Shown in pieces: positions 10,273-20,749 of a DNA stretch of 32,585 bases. Position 1 is the stretch's first letter. Each line of letters opens with the position of its first letter. The notes under the pieces are model-generated. The model made no database searches and was not told the DNA's origin. It was given only the letters and a program-made list of their open reading frames with translations. This stretch comes from Nymphaea colorata (lineage: Eukaryota; Streptophyta; Magnoliopsida; Nymphaeales; Nymphaeaceae), in contig NW_022204850.1 in assembly GCF_008831285.2 (NCBI RefSeq), forward strand, positions 1 to 32,585. The letters are read 5' to 3'. The position numbers were made by a program, and so were the translations under genes.

Positions 10273-13200
10273 ATGAAGTTAACCCTGCTTCTCGTCCTAG
10301 GCTCTCTCATGCTCGTGATCGCGAACTCTTCATGCTCCGAGGGCTGCATCGACTGCGACCAGGCCTCTTCTAATTGTTCCGCATGCGCACAGGGCTACCA
10401 ACTCGACATCATGGGCACATGCATCCCCGACACAACCATCCAAAATTGCGCCCTCTACGGTCCTCTGGACTTCTGTCTGCTCTGCATGCCGACCTATGAG
10501 CTCCAAAACGGCACATGCGAGAAGGTTTACTCTGGCTGTCTCGTGTAAAACTCAGCCCTGGGCGTCTGCGTTCAGTGCGGATTCGGAACCTCCCTAGTGG
10601 ATGGGTTATGTAAGGGAGTCCTCAACTGCAAAACGGGTAAGGAGTCCTGCAGCTAATGCTCAGATGGATTTCTCTTGGTGAATGGAAGCTGTGTGGACAA
10701 TAGTGGAAATTGCGAGACGAAAAACGAGAGGGGAATTTGCAGTGTTTGCAAGTAGAATTATACTCTCGTAGGATACGAGTGTATCCGGGAGAGCCTGAGT
10801 GTCTTCGGGTGCAACGTTTACAGAAAGAACGGATAGTGCATCGCCTGCAAGATAGGATTTGCCAATTACCAAGGGTACTGCCTCCTGCAGTGGTGGATTG
10901 CAGGAATACAACAGGGACAACTCACCCTTGCAGATGTCCTCTAGCAGAACAATATCACCAAGTTTGGACAGATTCCAAACGGAGAGAGTGGCCCCTCTGT
11001 TGATGCTAATCTTTTTGGAGGGAATAATTTTACTGATCAAAACCTTACATTAGATAATGCGACCAGTAGCAACGATAACCATCACTCACATGTCAATAAC
11101 TCAGCCACTACGATAGATAGTGGCAATATAACTCAATCCTATGAGTTCACTTCCACCCAAGCAGCATAGACAAATGCAACAAATACTCCTCCTTAGAACG
11201 ATACCCTAAGCACAACTAACTCCACCAGCAGTAACAACTCTACCAGCTCTACCAACTCATCAACTTCCTCAGGGGATGGATTGATTCTTATCCATCCTGC
11301 AAATACTTCAAACCCTTCAAAGCCACAGCCAGGCAAGGACAATACCACCTACGCCATCACCACCACTTCGACCACCAATACCACCATCAGCAGCATCCCC
11401 AACTGCGCAGTTGCTGAAAACGGCAAGTGCAAAACCTGCAATCCTAACTACACGAACACTCCGAATGGCTGCATCCTGGTGGCCAGGTTTTGCCAAGTCT
11501 ACGACACCACATCTGGCAAGTGCCAATCCTGCAACTACAACCTGGTCCTCCAGAACAACACCTGCCACGATCCCTACTGTCTCGTCTAGAGCAATGGCTG
11601 CTGCACCCAATGCTTCTCCTTCTTCTCGCTCAACTCTGACGGAGTTTGCGTTTTCTACGACCCCAACTGCGCCAATATCTCCTCTAGCAAGTGCATCACC
11701 TGTAATGCTGGCTACTTTGTGACCTCGCAGGGCTTCTGCTTCTCCCTCCCCGCCAACTGCAGCATCGCCAACTCCCAAACTTACGCCTGCATGACCTGCC
11801 TCCACGGTTACCAGCTCAATGCCCAAGGAGGATGCGACCTCGTCATCAAAATAACCATCCCCAATTGCTTCCTGGTCGATACCAAGGGAAATTGTCTCCA
11901 GTGCAACACTGGCTACAACCTGACCAACAATTCCTGCCTCGCCATGTCAGTGCTCTGCCAAAAATACAATACCTCCAATGGAGGGTGCATAGCATGCATT
12001 CATGGATGCATTCTTGAGAATGGAGTATGCAAGGATCCTAACTGCGCCATCCAGCACGGCCACAGCTGTGCTAGCTGCTTCGGAGGCTACTATTTATCCA
12101 ACCATTTATGCACCATAATTCCTATTGCGAATTGTATGACAGTGGACAGCAAGGGCAGTTGTATCCAATGCAAGGATACCTATGCGCTTTCTAATGGAAG
12201 TTGTACTGTCAATTCCCAACCGATTATCCATTGCCAGACTTATAACTTGGTTACTGGGGTCTGTATCAATTGTATCCCTGGATATGTATTGGCCAATAAT
12301 ACATGCCTACCATCCTCCAATAATAATGATACTGCTAATAATACGACTAGTAATTCTACTGCAAACTCAACCACCAATTCAACAGCAAATACAACTAACA
12401 CAACTACCAATCATGACCCAAATTGTCTTAACTTCTCTAATGGCACCTGCCTCAACTGCTCCTATAGATACTATTTCTCCACCCTCACAAAGCAATGCGC
12501 TCCTGTTGATCCCCAATGCAACACCTACAGTATCCAAACAGGAGCTTGCCTGACCTGCTACTCGGGATACACCCTCACCAACGGATCCTGCATCTTATCA
12601 GTCCCCTCCACCAACCAAGACCCAAACTGCAAGGTGAATGCCAGTGAGGGATGCTCTGAATGCTATTCCAGCTACTACTACAGCAGCACCTATAAGAAAT
12701 GCATGCCGTTCAATCCCGAATGCAAGACTTCAAACTCAACCGACGGCAGTTGTCTCTCCTGCTACTCAGGATACACCCTCGTCAACAAGACATGCACTAT
12801 AGTCTCTAACTCTTCTTCAGTAGACCCCAACTGCAAGCGAACCAGTCCGTCCTCAATCTGTCTCTAGTGCTCAGACAAGTACTACTTAAGTGAGGGCGTT
12901 TGCAAGCAGGTGAGTCCCCTCTGCAAGACCTACAACTCCACCACTGGCTGCTGCCTCACCTGCTACCCCGGCTACTCCCTATAGGGCAGCACCTGCACCG
13001 TCAGCTCCAACATCATCACCATCGACACCAACTGCAAGACCCTCTCTAACTCTCGGTGCACGGAGTGCTACCAAGGGTACTACCTAGGAAGTGGAAGCAA
13101 ATGCATGCAGAATAATCCGCTCTGCAAGACCATCGACACCACCAATGGACATTGCACTTCCTGCTATACTGGGTACACTCTCTCCGCTGGGAATTGCCAA

Positions 13201-15531
13201 TTGTAGAATAACAACAATGCAGACCCCAATTGCAAGACCAATGATACGCAAGGAACTTGCACAGCTTGCTACCAGGGCTATTACCTGAATGCCAATAAGC
13301 GCTGCACTTTAGCAAATGCTTTGTGCAAGACCTTTACTCCTTCCCAAGCCAGTTGCACATCCTGCTATCCTGGCTATACCCTCACCAATGGCGACTGCAT
13401 AGCCTCCACCAGCAACACCACAAATACGACTAGCAATACAACCAGTAACGATCCTTACTGCAAGTCAGCAGGCCCCTCAGGAGTGTGTACAGCTTGCTAC
13501 CAAGGATACTATCTCAACGCCAATAAGATATGCACTTTGGCCAATGCTTTATGCAAGACTTACACACCATCGCAGGAGAAATGCACGTCCTGCTATGATG
13601 GTTATACTCTTACTAATGGCAACTGTATTGCCTCCACTCCAACTCAAACCAATACTACAGCCAATACTGATCCTAACTGCAAATCCTCTGATAATTCAGG
13701 GGCCTGTACTGCCTGCTACCAGGGATATTACCTCAATTCCAATAAAAAATGCATCTTAGCTAACACTCTCTGCAAAACCTATAATCCCTCCCAATCTAAC
13801 TGCACCTCTTGCTACGACGGCTATACTCTCTCCAACGGTGATTGTGTCATCTCTGCTCCTGTTCAGACCAATACCACTAGCTCTGATCCCTACTGCAAGT
13901 CTACAGACCAATCAGGAGTTTGCACTGCCTGCTATCAAGGGTACTATCTCAACACCAACAAGCACTGCGTTTTGGCTAATACTCTATGCAAGACTTACAC
14001 CCCATCCCAAGCCAGCTGCACTTCCTGCTATGACGGATACACCCTCACCAATGGAGATTGCGTCATCTCTGCCAATCAACCCTCAGATCCTTACTGCAAA
14101 TCCTATGATGCAGCGGAAACATGCACTGCCTGCTATCAGGGCTACTATCTCAATGCCAATAAGAAATGCGCGCTGTCTAATCCACTCTGCAAGACCTACA
14201 CGCCCTCCCAAGCCAGCTGTACCTCTTGCTACAATGGCTACACCCTCACCAGTGATGGAGATTGCGTGGTCTCCCAAACTCAAACTAATACCACCACAGA
14301 TAACAACGACCCCAATTGCAAGTCAGCAGATGCATCAGGGACATGCACTGCCTGCTACTAAGGGTACTATCTCAACGCCAACAAGGTATGCACTCTAGCT
14401 AACGCTCAATGCAAGACTTACACCCCATCCCAAGAGAAATGCACATCTTGCTACGATGGCTACACCCTCTCCAGCGGAGACTGCATTTTATCCCCCAATT
14501 AAGGCAACAGCAACAGCTCCACTAGCAATACTACTAATAATAACGATGCTAATTGTAAATCATCAGATAATACTGGAACTTGCACCGCCTGCTACCAAGG
14601 ATATTATCTAAACTCAAATAAGGTATGCGTTATCGCCAATGCCCTCTGCAAGACCTACACCCCGTCCCAATCCAGCTGCACTTCTTGCTACGATGGGTAC
14701 ACCCTCACCGATGGAGACTGCCTGGTCTCGGCTCAAGATAATACCGATAATAACCCAAGTACAGACCCCAACTGCAAATCCACAGATAACTCAGCCACAT
14801 GCACTGCTTGCTACCAAGGCTATTATCTCAACGCCATCAAGCACTGCGTATTAGCTAATGCCCTCTGCAAAACTTACACGCCTTCTCAAGCCAATTGCAC
14901 TTCCTGCTATGATGGCTACACCCTTACCAACGGAGACTGCATCTACTCATCCGATTCGACATCCGGTAACGATCCTTACTGCCTGACTAAGCAGAACGGT
15001 TCCTGCATCTCTTGTGTGGGAGGCTATTACCTCAACAAAAATTCTGCATGCACCCTCGCCAACCCGATTTGCAAAACAGTGGACAGTACTGGCAGTTGCA
15101 CCAGCTGCTACGCGGGGTATTCTAAACAAGGAAACACCTGTATAATTAGCCAAGATATAACTATCCCTAACTGCCAAGCAGTTAACGGTACAATTTGCAC
15201 GGCCTGTAATGCAAGATACTACCTCAGTAATGGAGAATGCGTTGCTGTTGGTGTCAACTGTGCTACTTACAACTCTTCGACGGGCGTCTGTTTAACTTGC
15301 GAATCAGGATATACGATTAAAGCGGGGGATTGCGTTTAAACTTCGGCAGGATCTGACGCCAACTGCGAAAGCTATGCAGGGTCAAAGTGTTCTCGATGCA
15401 AGCAGGGGTACGTCCTGCAGGGTCGCCTTTGCGTTGCTGCTGATCCGAACTGTCTGGCCTTCGATCCATCATGCCATTTCTGTCTGGCATGTGCGGGGAA
15501 GCTTACTCCAAAGGGCTTCCACTGCGTATGA
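10273..15531 (+). CDS. Secreted cysteine-rich repeat protein, 1752 residues
   Basis: A single 5.26-kb exon, with no intron and no frame break. The N-terminus MKLTLLLVLGSLMLVIA is a typical signal peptide, probably cut before SCSEGC. The rest is built of CxxCxxGYxL modules of the furin/EGF-like cysteine-rich type, often labelled zinc finger LSD1 subclass in ciliate annotation. Early modules are diverged. A low-cysteine Asn/Thr/Ser-rich spacer lies at about 10980-11400. From about 13200 to 14960 eight near-identical units follow (core ACYQGYYLN, LCKTYTPSQ, CTSCYDGYTL, NGDC). Linkers full of NTT/NST provide many potential N-glycosylation sites. No C-terminal hydrophobic tail is seen, so a GPI anchor or membrane span is unlikely. 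Many TAG/TAA codons are read through. One TAA (near 14358) occupies a position that is Gln in the sister repeats. Likely a surface-coat or extracellular-matrix protein (inference). Confidence 0.9.
13210..14965 (+). repeat. Tandem coding repeats in the cysteine-rich gene, ~200-240 bp units
   Basis: About eight consecutive units, beginning near 13221, 13450, 13672, 13885, 14086, 14308, 14548 and 14767. Each encodes DPxCKS...ACYQGYYLN...LCKTYTPSQ...SCYDGYTL...GDC. Cysteine spacing is nearly constant within a unit. Length varies only in the Asn/Thr linker between units. A ninth, diverged unit starts near 14971. The homogeneity relative to the flanking modules points to recent unequal exchange or gene conversion. 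Confidence 0.85.
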
Positions 15532-16255
15532 TAGGCTAATTACTTATTATTTTTACATCTGGATAAGTGGGAGAATAGGGTGGTGGGGAGGATGTTTTCT
15601 GTGGTGTGGTTTCTGCTGTTTGGTAAAATTAGTTGCTGCTCAAATCGAAAATTGAGAGGAGGGGAGCGGTGTAATTACGGTAATAAATTAATTAAATAGG
15701 ACGCATTAGGACTGCTCTCGCTCGATTACCCAGCCTGCCCGTTCCGGAATCGATTTTTCTTTTTACTTTTGGTAGTTTAATTGGGAATTTTTAAAATGGA
15801 TGGATTTAAAAATCAAAATCTCAAATTTAAAATGACCTCCCCTTTTGATTATGGCTTTTTTCAGCTCCATGCGCTTTGATCTCAGGCCCGTTTCTAATAA
15901 TATATAATATTTAAAATTATTTTTTCTTTAATCTCCCCCTTCCATCAATCATCAATGCCCCCTTGCTCATCATCGTTGCATTCCCTGGGAGGCAATCTCC
16001 ATCGTCATCTTGAATTCACGTAAAGCAACTTGACAAGATGATCGTCATTATGTATTTCTAGAAAAAGTTTCTAAAGCTACTTTACTCAAAACACCTGAGG
16101 ACCCTTCCTGCATTTTTCTTTGATACTCCGCCAACAAACCCCGGGACAACCCTGCCCGCGATGGCCAGAACGTCCCACCCTTCACACCGCTCCCCCTGCT
16201 GATAAATGGCCTCTCGCATTAGTTTTATTCTATAATTAAATCATACTAAAATCGA
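15532..16255 (+). other. Intergenic spacer (724 bp)
   Basis: Lies between the cysteine-rich gene and the first helix-turn-helix gene, both on the plus strand. It has a T/A-rich core (about 15880-15930) and a more mixed part toward 16200. I see no coding-like frame, tRNA, rRNA or repeat. The promoter of the following gene must lie in its right part. Confidence 0.5.
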
Positions 16256-16748
16256 ATGGCCAAGCACCTTAACGTGAACCACGCACATCAGTACTCCACG
16301 ATTGCACTAGAGGTACCATTGCACTCAAATTCAGACGCGGAAGAAATTGGTAGAGCTGGTTATTTCTTTGGGGTACTCCATTGGGAAAGCTGCAAGAAAA
16401 ATCAGGGTGAAGCTGTCCACCGCCAAAATGATCGTCAAGAGGTTCAGAACCAGGGGAGATTTCTTTTAAAGCAAGAAGCAGAAGGCTGAAAGAGAGAACG
16501 GCGGTCAGGAGGCCATTATTCAAAAGAATGAGAATAATGGCGACTCTTTGCCGAGCCACCCACCCCCAGAAGCCACAGATATGCAAAAGGATTCTACGCA
16601 CCCCCCAGATCATGCATAAGCCGGCAATGCTCAATGGACGGGTGAAATGTTTTATTGGCCATGGATGGGTGGCCAAATTAGTCCCTATTGCCAGGGTTTC
16701 TGGGTCGTGACCGAGCGAGGACCCTTCTGGGTGGCAGGAGTGCAGTGA
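16256..16748 (+). CDS. Small homeodomain-like helix-turn-helix protein with aromatic tail
   Basis: 156 residues. Residues about 19-63 match the ciliate homeodomain-like HTH pattern: LETRKKLVELV, GYSIGKAARKIRVKLSTAK, then MIVKRFRTRGDFF. Such domains usually bind DNA, but that is inferred. A charged, proline-containing linker follows, and then a C-terminal tail very rich in Trp/Phe/Tyr/Gly/Pro (GEMFYWPWMGG, GFWVVTERGPFWVAG). A 22-nt intron at 16313-16334 (GTACCA...TTCAG, phase 0) directly before the HTH is needed; an alternative 20-nt excision at 16291-16310 gives a non-HTH frame that soon hits TGA. The exon sum is exactly 157 codons. A paralogue with the intron at the same place lies convergently at 17494-17916. 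Confidence 0.8.
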
Positions 16749-17493
16749 GGATGAACTTTGGAGTGATTTTATTAACTGAACATTATAAGTTCTTTAAAAT
16801 TATCATACTTTCCCTATTATATAATCATGTTTGATTTATATCGAGGCCAGTGCACCATTCTTTATTAAGCATTTTTTTGATGGAAGATAAGATTGATCAA
16901 AAACGCCATACCGTCACAAACTACCTCACCGTCCAAATCAGATTCATGCACTTTTGTAATATTTTTAAAAAAATATATCTCGTATCCTTAGCAGAGGACT
17001 ATCCCACCATTGCCTATTTCCACTCCATCATCAACCGCAATCCCATATTGGATGCTTGGTTCTTTGCGTGATTAGTGGAAAATGGATTCGGGATCTCTAT
17101 ATAAACATTAAATGATTATTTTGACGCCGATGGACAGGGATGCTGTATAGTGGATGCAGTAATACAGGGATAGCCGTTTGAGAAGATAGGGATTGAAAGT
17201 ATTACACATCGCATGGAAAATAAATTAAAACTGAGTTCAAAAATATTCTTACGGTCGCTTACCGAGCCATAATGGTCCACCCTTGGACAAACAGCCAAAC
17301 GGAATGATTTGACTTCATCTATCAATCCGCCCAAATTTGCTTCTTTCTATTTATTCCAAAAAATCAATATCAAACATAAAGGGGCAGCAATTTTCCAAAA
17401 TGGCCCTCAGCACACCCCCTCCCTGAGATCCAGACCCCAGGGGGAAGGGCGGGACTAATAATGGGGGAATTTTAGTTGCCAAAAGTATAAAAA
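16749..17493 (+). other. Spacer between the two convergent HTH genes (745 bp)
   Basis: Unusually long for a convergent gap in this window, where others are about 115-175 bp or overlap. The only coding hint is a 63-residue plus-strand frame at 16880-17071 (listed separately). Apart from that I see no RNA gene or repeat. The right part (about 17380-17490) is rich in C/G runs. Confidence 0.4.
16880..17071 (+). CDS. Possible small protein, weak candidate
   Basis: A 63-residue frame from an ATG at 16880 to TGA at 17069-17071. It starts MEDKIDQKRHTV and ends NPILDAWFFA. Composition is protein-like (MHFCNIFKKIYLVSL), but third-position bias is weak and there is no family resemblance. It could be the remnant of a longer gene or simply a chance frame, which is more likely here because only TGA terminates. 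Confidence 0.2.
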   Translation: MEDKIDQKRHTVTNYLTVQIRFMHFCNIFKKIYLVSLAEDYPTIAYFHSIINRNPILDAWFFA

Positions 17494-17916
17494 TCAACTG
17501 GGCTGGTAGTATTGATCGAAGGGGAGAGAACTTGCCCCGGCAGGCCAGGGGTACAGGCAATTGGGATAGAAGGGATAGTAGAATTGAAAAAACCCCGGCT
17601 GGGTGGGAGTTTCCTGGACTGGATTTTCCTATTCTGTGGAGGTGGGGTTTTGGAGAACTTTGGCTGTCTATTAGGTGCTCTTTTTGGCGGGTAGGTGCGA
17701 CCTCTTGTACTGTTTGATCAAGAACTTGGCAGTGGAGATGTTGAGACCGATTTTGCGCGCCGCCCGGGTTATCTTCATCTGGTTTTGGAAGACCTCCACA
17801 AAGAGTTCTTACTTTTTCTAAATAAATCATCGAGATACCTAAACGGTGACTCTGTTGTAGGGTCGTTTGACTTAGCTCTCTGACTGTTGCTCAAGGGAAT
17901 AGCTGCTTTAAGACAT
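17494..17916 (-). CDS. Small homeodomain-like helix-turn-helix protein with aromatic tail, paralogue of 16256-16748
   Basis: 133 residues from ATG 17916 to TGA 17494. The HTH region (about 27-64) reads KKEELFVEVFQNQ, then MKITRAARKIGLNISTAKFL and IKQYKR. It is the same pattern as the facing gene (RAARKIGLNISTAK versus KAARKIRVKLSTAK). After a Thr/Glu/Pro-rich linker the C-terminus is again aromatic and Pro-rich (FFQFYYPFYPNCLYPWPAG). A 21-nt intron at 17818-17838 (GTATCT...TTTAG, phase 0) interrupts just before the HTH, at the same position as the intron of the facing gene. Its length is a multiple of three, but it carries an in-frame TGA, so it must be removed. The exon sum is exactly 134 codons. 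Probably nuclear and DNA-binding (inference). Confidence 0.8.
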
Positions 17917-18505
17917 GGGGGGTTGCTCCTTTTGATCAAAATTATATATTAACAATCCGCTAAACTATGATTTTAATGCGCCCATCAGAAATCGACTAAT
18001 ATTTAATAAACGCGTACAGGATAAAAAAAGAAAAGAAACTTCAAAAATAGCCATCGACGCATGGATACAATGGCAACACCCCCAGACGTATTTTTAGAGA
18101 AGATGGGAACGGCTTTCTATATTAGAATATAATGGAAAGTGAGCTGCAACTGAAACGGGGTATTTAATATCAGAATATCACTTTGGATTTGGGATGGATC
18201 GGTGTTTTTTGGATGGCGTTCTTTTTTGTTAACTTTACCATCAATGGAACTTCAAGAAATTTATAGGAATTTTCTTAAACACAACAATAAAATCTTTAGA
18301 AAAAGAAACCTCCAGAACCGCCCAGTACATAGAAGTGGATTTATATCGTTTCTTAACATTGAAAACCTACTAATAGATTGATACTATCAGTGTTCCATCA
18401 CCCATACTGCCACCCATATCTTCCATAGAAAGTATATCCCCATCTTCTCTCCAATCTTTCTCCTGAATGTGCAGAAGCATACCTCTAAAATAAACTTCTT
18501 AAAAA
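17917..18505 (+). other. Intergenic spacer (589 bp)
   Basis: Between the start of the minus-strand HTH gene and the end of the minus-strand four-helix membrane protein gene. AT-rich, with poly-A stretches near 18024-18040. I see no coding-like frame, RNA gene or repeat. Confidence 0.5.
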
Positions 18506-19115
18506 TCAGATAACTTCCTTGAACCTCAGATATTTTTCAGGGTGTCGCCAAGCGAACAACAAAAAGGTCAACTTGAAGATGAGGAACAGCACTACCACCA
18601 GACCGATATATCCCCATCCAATCACGTCGATATAGAACCTGCATAAGGTGACACTTACCGCGTTTGGTTGGTGAAGCATCCGTACACTCTCGAATTGCCA
18701 TTTATGTATTGGTGGTTGATGATCATTTGAATGATCGACAGGATGGTGATGCAGAGACCGATCCAGCTCCATACTGCCTTCTTGCCCTCGCTGAATCACT
18801 TTAGGAGTACTAATCGTGGATGAATAGGCGAATGGCCTGGTAGTTTTCGCGGGTATCGCGTAGCTTTTCCTCGGAGAGGAGGTAGGTCCTGGTGATGAGG
18901 AGGAGGGAGAGTATTGCGATGAAGACGTAGAGAGTGATGATAAGGATGTAGAGAGTATCGACGTCGACCTTGACGAGGGAGCGTTCGTAGACCATGCCGC
19001 CGATGGTGACCAGGTTGACCACCACTGGGACGATGAAGATGAACTCGAGGCAGGGATTGGCGAGGGAGAACAGCCAACGCTTGTCGAGCATCCAGCAGAG
19101 GAAAAATGCCTACAT
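18506..19115 (-). CDS. Four-helix integral membrane protein
   Basis: 189 residues. The start ATG at 19115 is followed directly by a TAG read as Glu. Four hydrophobic helices: about 23-41 (EFIFIVPVVVNLVTIGGMV), 54-74 (TLYILIITLYVFIAILSLLL), 107-126 (AVWSWIGLCITILSIIQMII) and 151-174 (VIGWGYIGLVVVLFLIFKLT). A charged loop follows helix 2 (SEEKLRDTRENYQ), and the C-terminus is basic (RHPEKYLRFKEVI). Two 20-nt introns at 18791-18810 and 18639-18658 are needed to join HDY-EGKK and NQTR-FYID. The exon sum is exactly 190 codons. Family not recognised. The layout would suit a tetraspan or channel subunit, but no pore signature is visible. Confidence 0.8.
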
Positions 19116-19298
19116 TTCGTTTTATTTATCACTATTATCACATCACCCATACTACCCTCACTAACCACCACCAACATACCAGTATCCACCCATACTCCCC
19201 CTCCCATTCACCATTCATTTATAATTCCTGTTGGTGGTGTCTGGTGGAATGCTGAGAGATGATTCTAAGCGTGTGTCTTTGGAATAAATATAACAGCA

Positions 19299-20634
19299 AT
19301 GAACCAGAGGGCGACTCACTTCAATCTGGGCAACAACTCCCAAAATTACGGTACGGTATACCACAAGGACTACAACCCCAAGCACGCCGACGCCAACTAG
19401 AACAAGCCCAGCAACCCATTCCGCAGCAACAGTCTGGGCGTGGGGGAAAAGGGATCCTTCGCCACGACCAATAAGATGCTCTACAGGGCCTGGGACAACG
19501 TCGACAAGGCTAAACTCGACGACCAGAAATTGCATGAACTCAAAACACACCATTTCAAACTTGGATCCTACAACCCCAGTGACGTACTCACCACCAATAA
19601 AATTTATCATGATCGCAAACCCATCACTGGATAGGCCTCCAAGAACCAGGAGGAAAGCAAGAATAAAATGCGAGCACATTATCATGACTTTAAAGAAGTA
19701 ACTCTGCCTCCACTCAGCAAAACTTTACTAACTACCGTTCCACCTATGCCAACCAGTACCAACAGAAATAGGGAGAGTACAGCGGCAAGGTAGGCGCAGT
19801 CCACGCTGAGAATGCCATTTGTTTCGGAAATAACCAACTGCCGATGGTGACCACCAGCAACGCATCATTCACCCCCAAACAGCTCCAGCCCTAGGCCAAA
19901 AAAGGCGGAGAACCCACCCTGGGCATCCAGCTCGGCGATAAGTCAGACCCCATGCAGACCATCAACCAACTCTACTACAACCGCAAGGAGCCCTCCAAGG
20001 CCTCCCTCCCCGAAAGCACCATGAAGGAACTCAGGAACACCCACTTCAACCTGGGACTCATGCCCCAGCAGTACCAGACAGAAAACGACCACTACAAACA
20101 GACCCACGCTGCCAAGGAGTCACAAGGACCAAGCAAATTGACCTTCGAAATACCCACCTATGAGAGCGGAACTTGGGTCGACAAACAGGCCAAGTTCTAC
20201 TCCTCCACCACCAATAAGCAGGAACTGCCCGCAAGGGAAGTCAAACCCTTCGAAAGAGCAGTACAAGTCACAAGGCCAGGCATCGATTTCGGTGGATATA
20301 ACTCAGCATATGCTTCATAGTTCAAGCAAAAGTACCCCTCTCCTTATTCAGTTTCACTTCTCCCTAGAACCCCTCCGTGAGCGTGGCCTAGCCAAACCGT
20401 AAGAGCAACGTGGTGATAGGCGGCGACAATAACTACTACTCGACCTAGCACAAGAGCAGTTACAAGCAGAACGACCTGAAGGGCGGTCGGATCAACGTAG
20501 ACATTAAGAAGCTGTCGAGGGAGGACCACTTCCACATCGGAGGGTCGACGGTGGAGCCCAAACTGACCATCTACCAGGACGAGCATAGGCCTGACGTCGA
20601 AAACAGGAACAAGTTGTTCCACAGGGACAAGTGA
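19299..20634 (+). CDS. Repeat protein with HFxLG motifs, probably cilium/axoneme-associated
   Basis: 431 residues, polar, Asn/Lys/Tyr-rich, without membrane segments. A motif H-F-x-[LI]-G followed about ten residues later by a Tyr-containing segment recurs: THFNLGNNSQNYG near the N-terminus, HHFKLGSYNPSD (about 19550), THFNLGLMPQQYQ (about 20040) and DHFHIGGST (about 20528). Related Tyr-rich segments (TVYHKDYNPKH, NYRSTYANQY, YYSTEHKSSYK) lie between. This resembles short-repeat microtubule-binding ciliary proteins (SAXO/TEX45 type); that is inference from pattern only. Two 20-nt introns, 19698-19717 and 20332-20351, put all repeats in one frame. The exon sum is exactly 432 codons, ending in TGA at 20632-20634. 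It is divergent from the membrane protein gene, 183 bp apart. Confidence 0.8.
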
Positions 20635-20749
20635 TCGCATCCGGTATTTTTAATAGAGAGGCTACAGGGCAATAACACCATACTCTTATACGGAAGTATA
20701 TATAATTGCATAATTGTCTTCTAGGATGATATGAATGATGTCGGGCGTA

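Noticed and set aside
14340-14370. Assigning the Tetrahymena/Paramecium code (TAR=Gln) from ACY[TAA]GYYLN
   Set aside because: One repeat position with Gln in sister units is outweighed by TAG at near-invariant glutamates in kinase, Rab, MORN and TTLL motifs. A Gln-to-Glu change within a repeat is common.
10549-15339. Splitting the cysteine-rich region into several genes at in-frame TAA/TAG
   Set aside because: The same frame continues across every TAA/TAG with unbroken cysteine spacing and repeats. Only the TGA at 15529-15531 ends it.
17116-17334. Minus-strand open frame in the HTH intergenic gap
   Set aside because: No codon bias, no domain, and with TGA as sole stop such frames are expected by chance.
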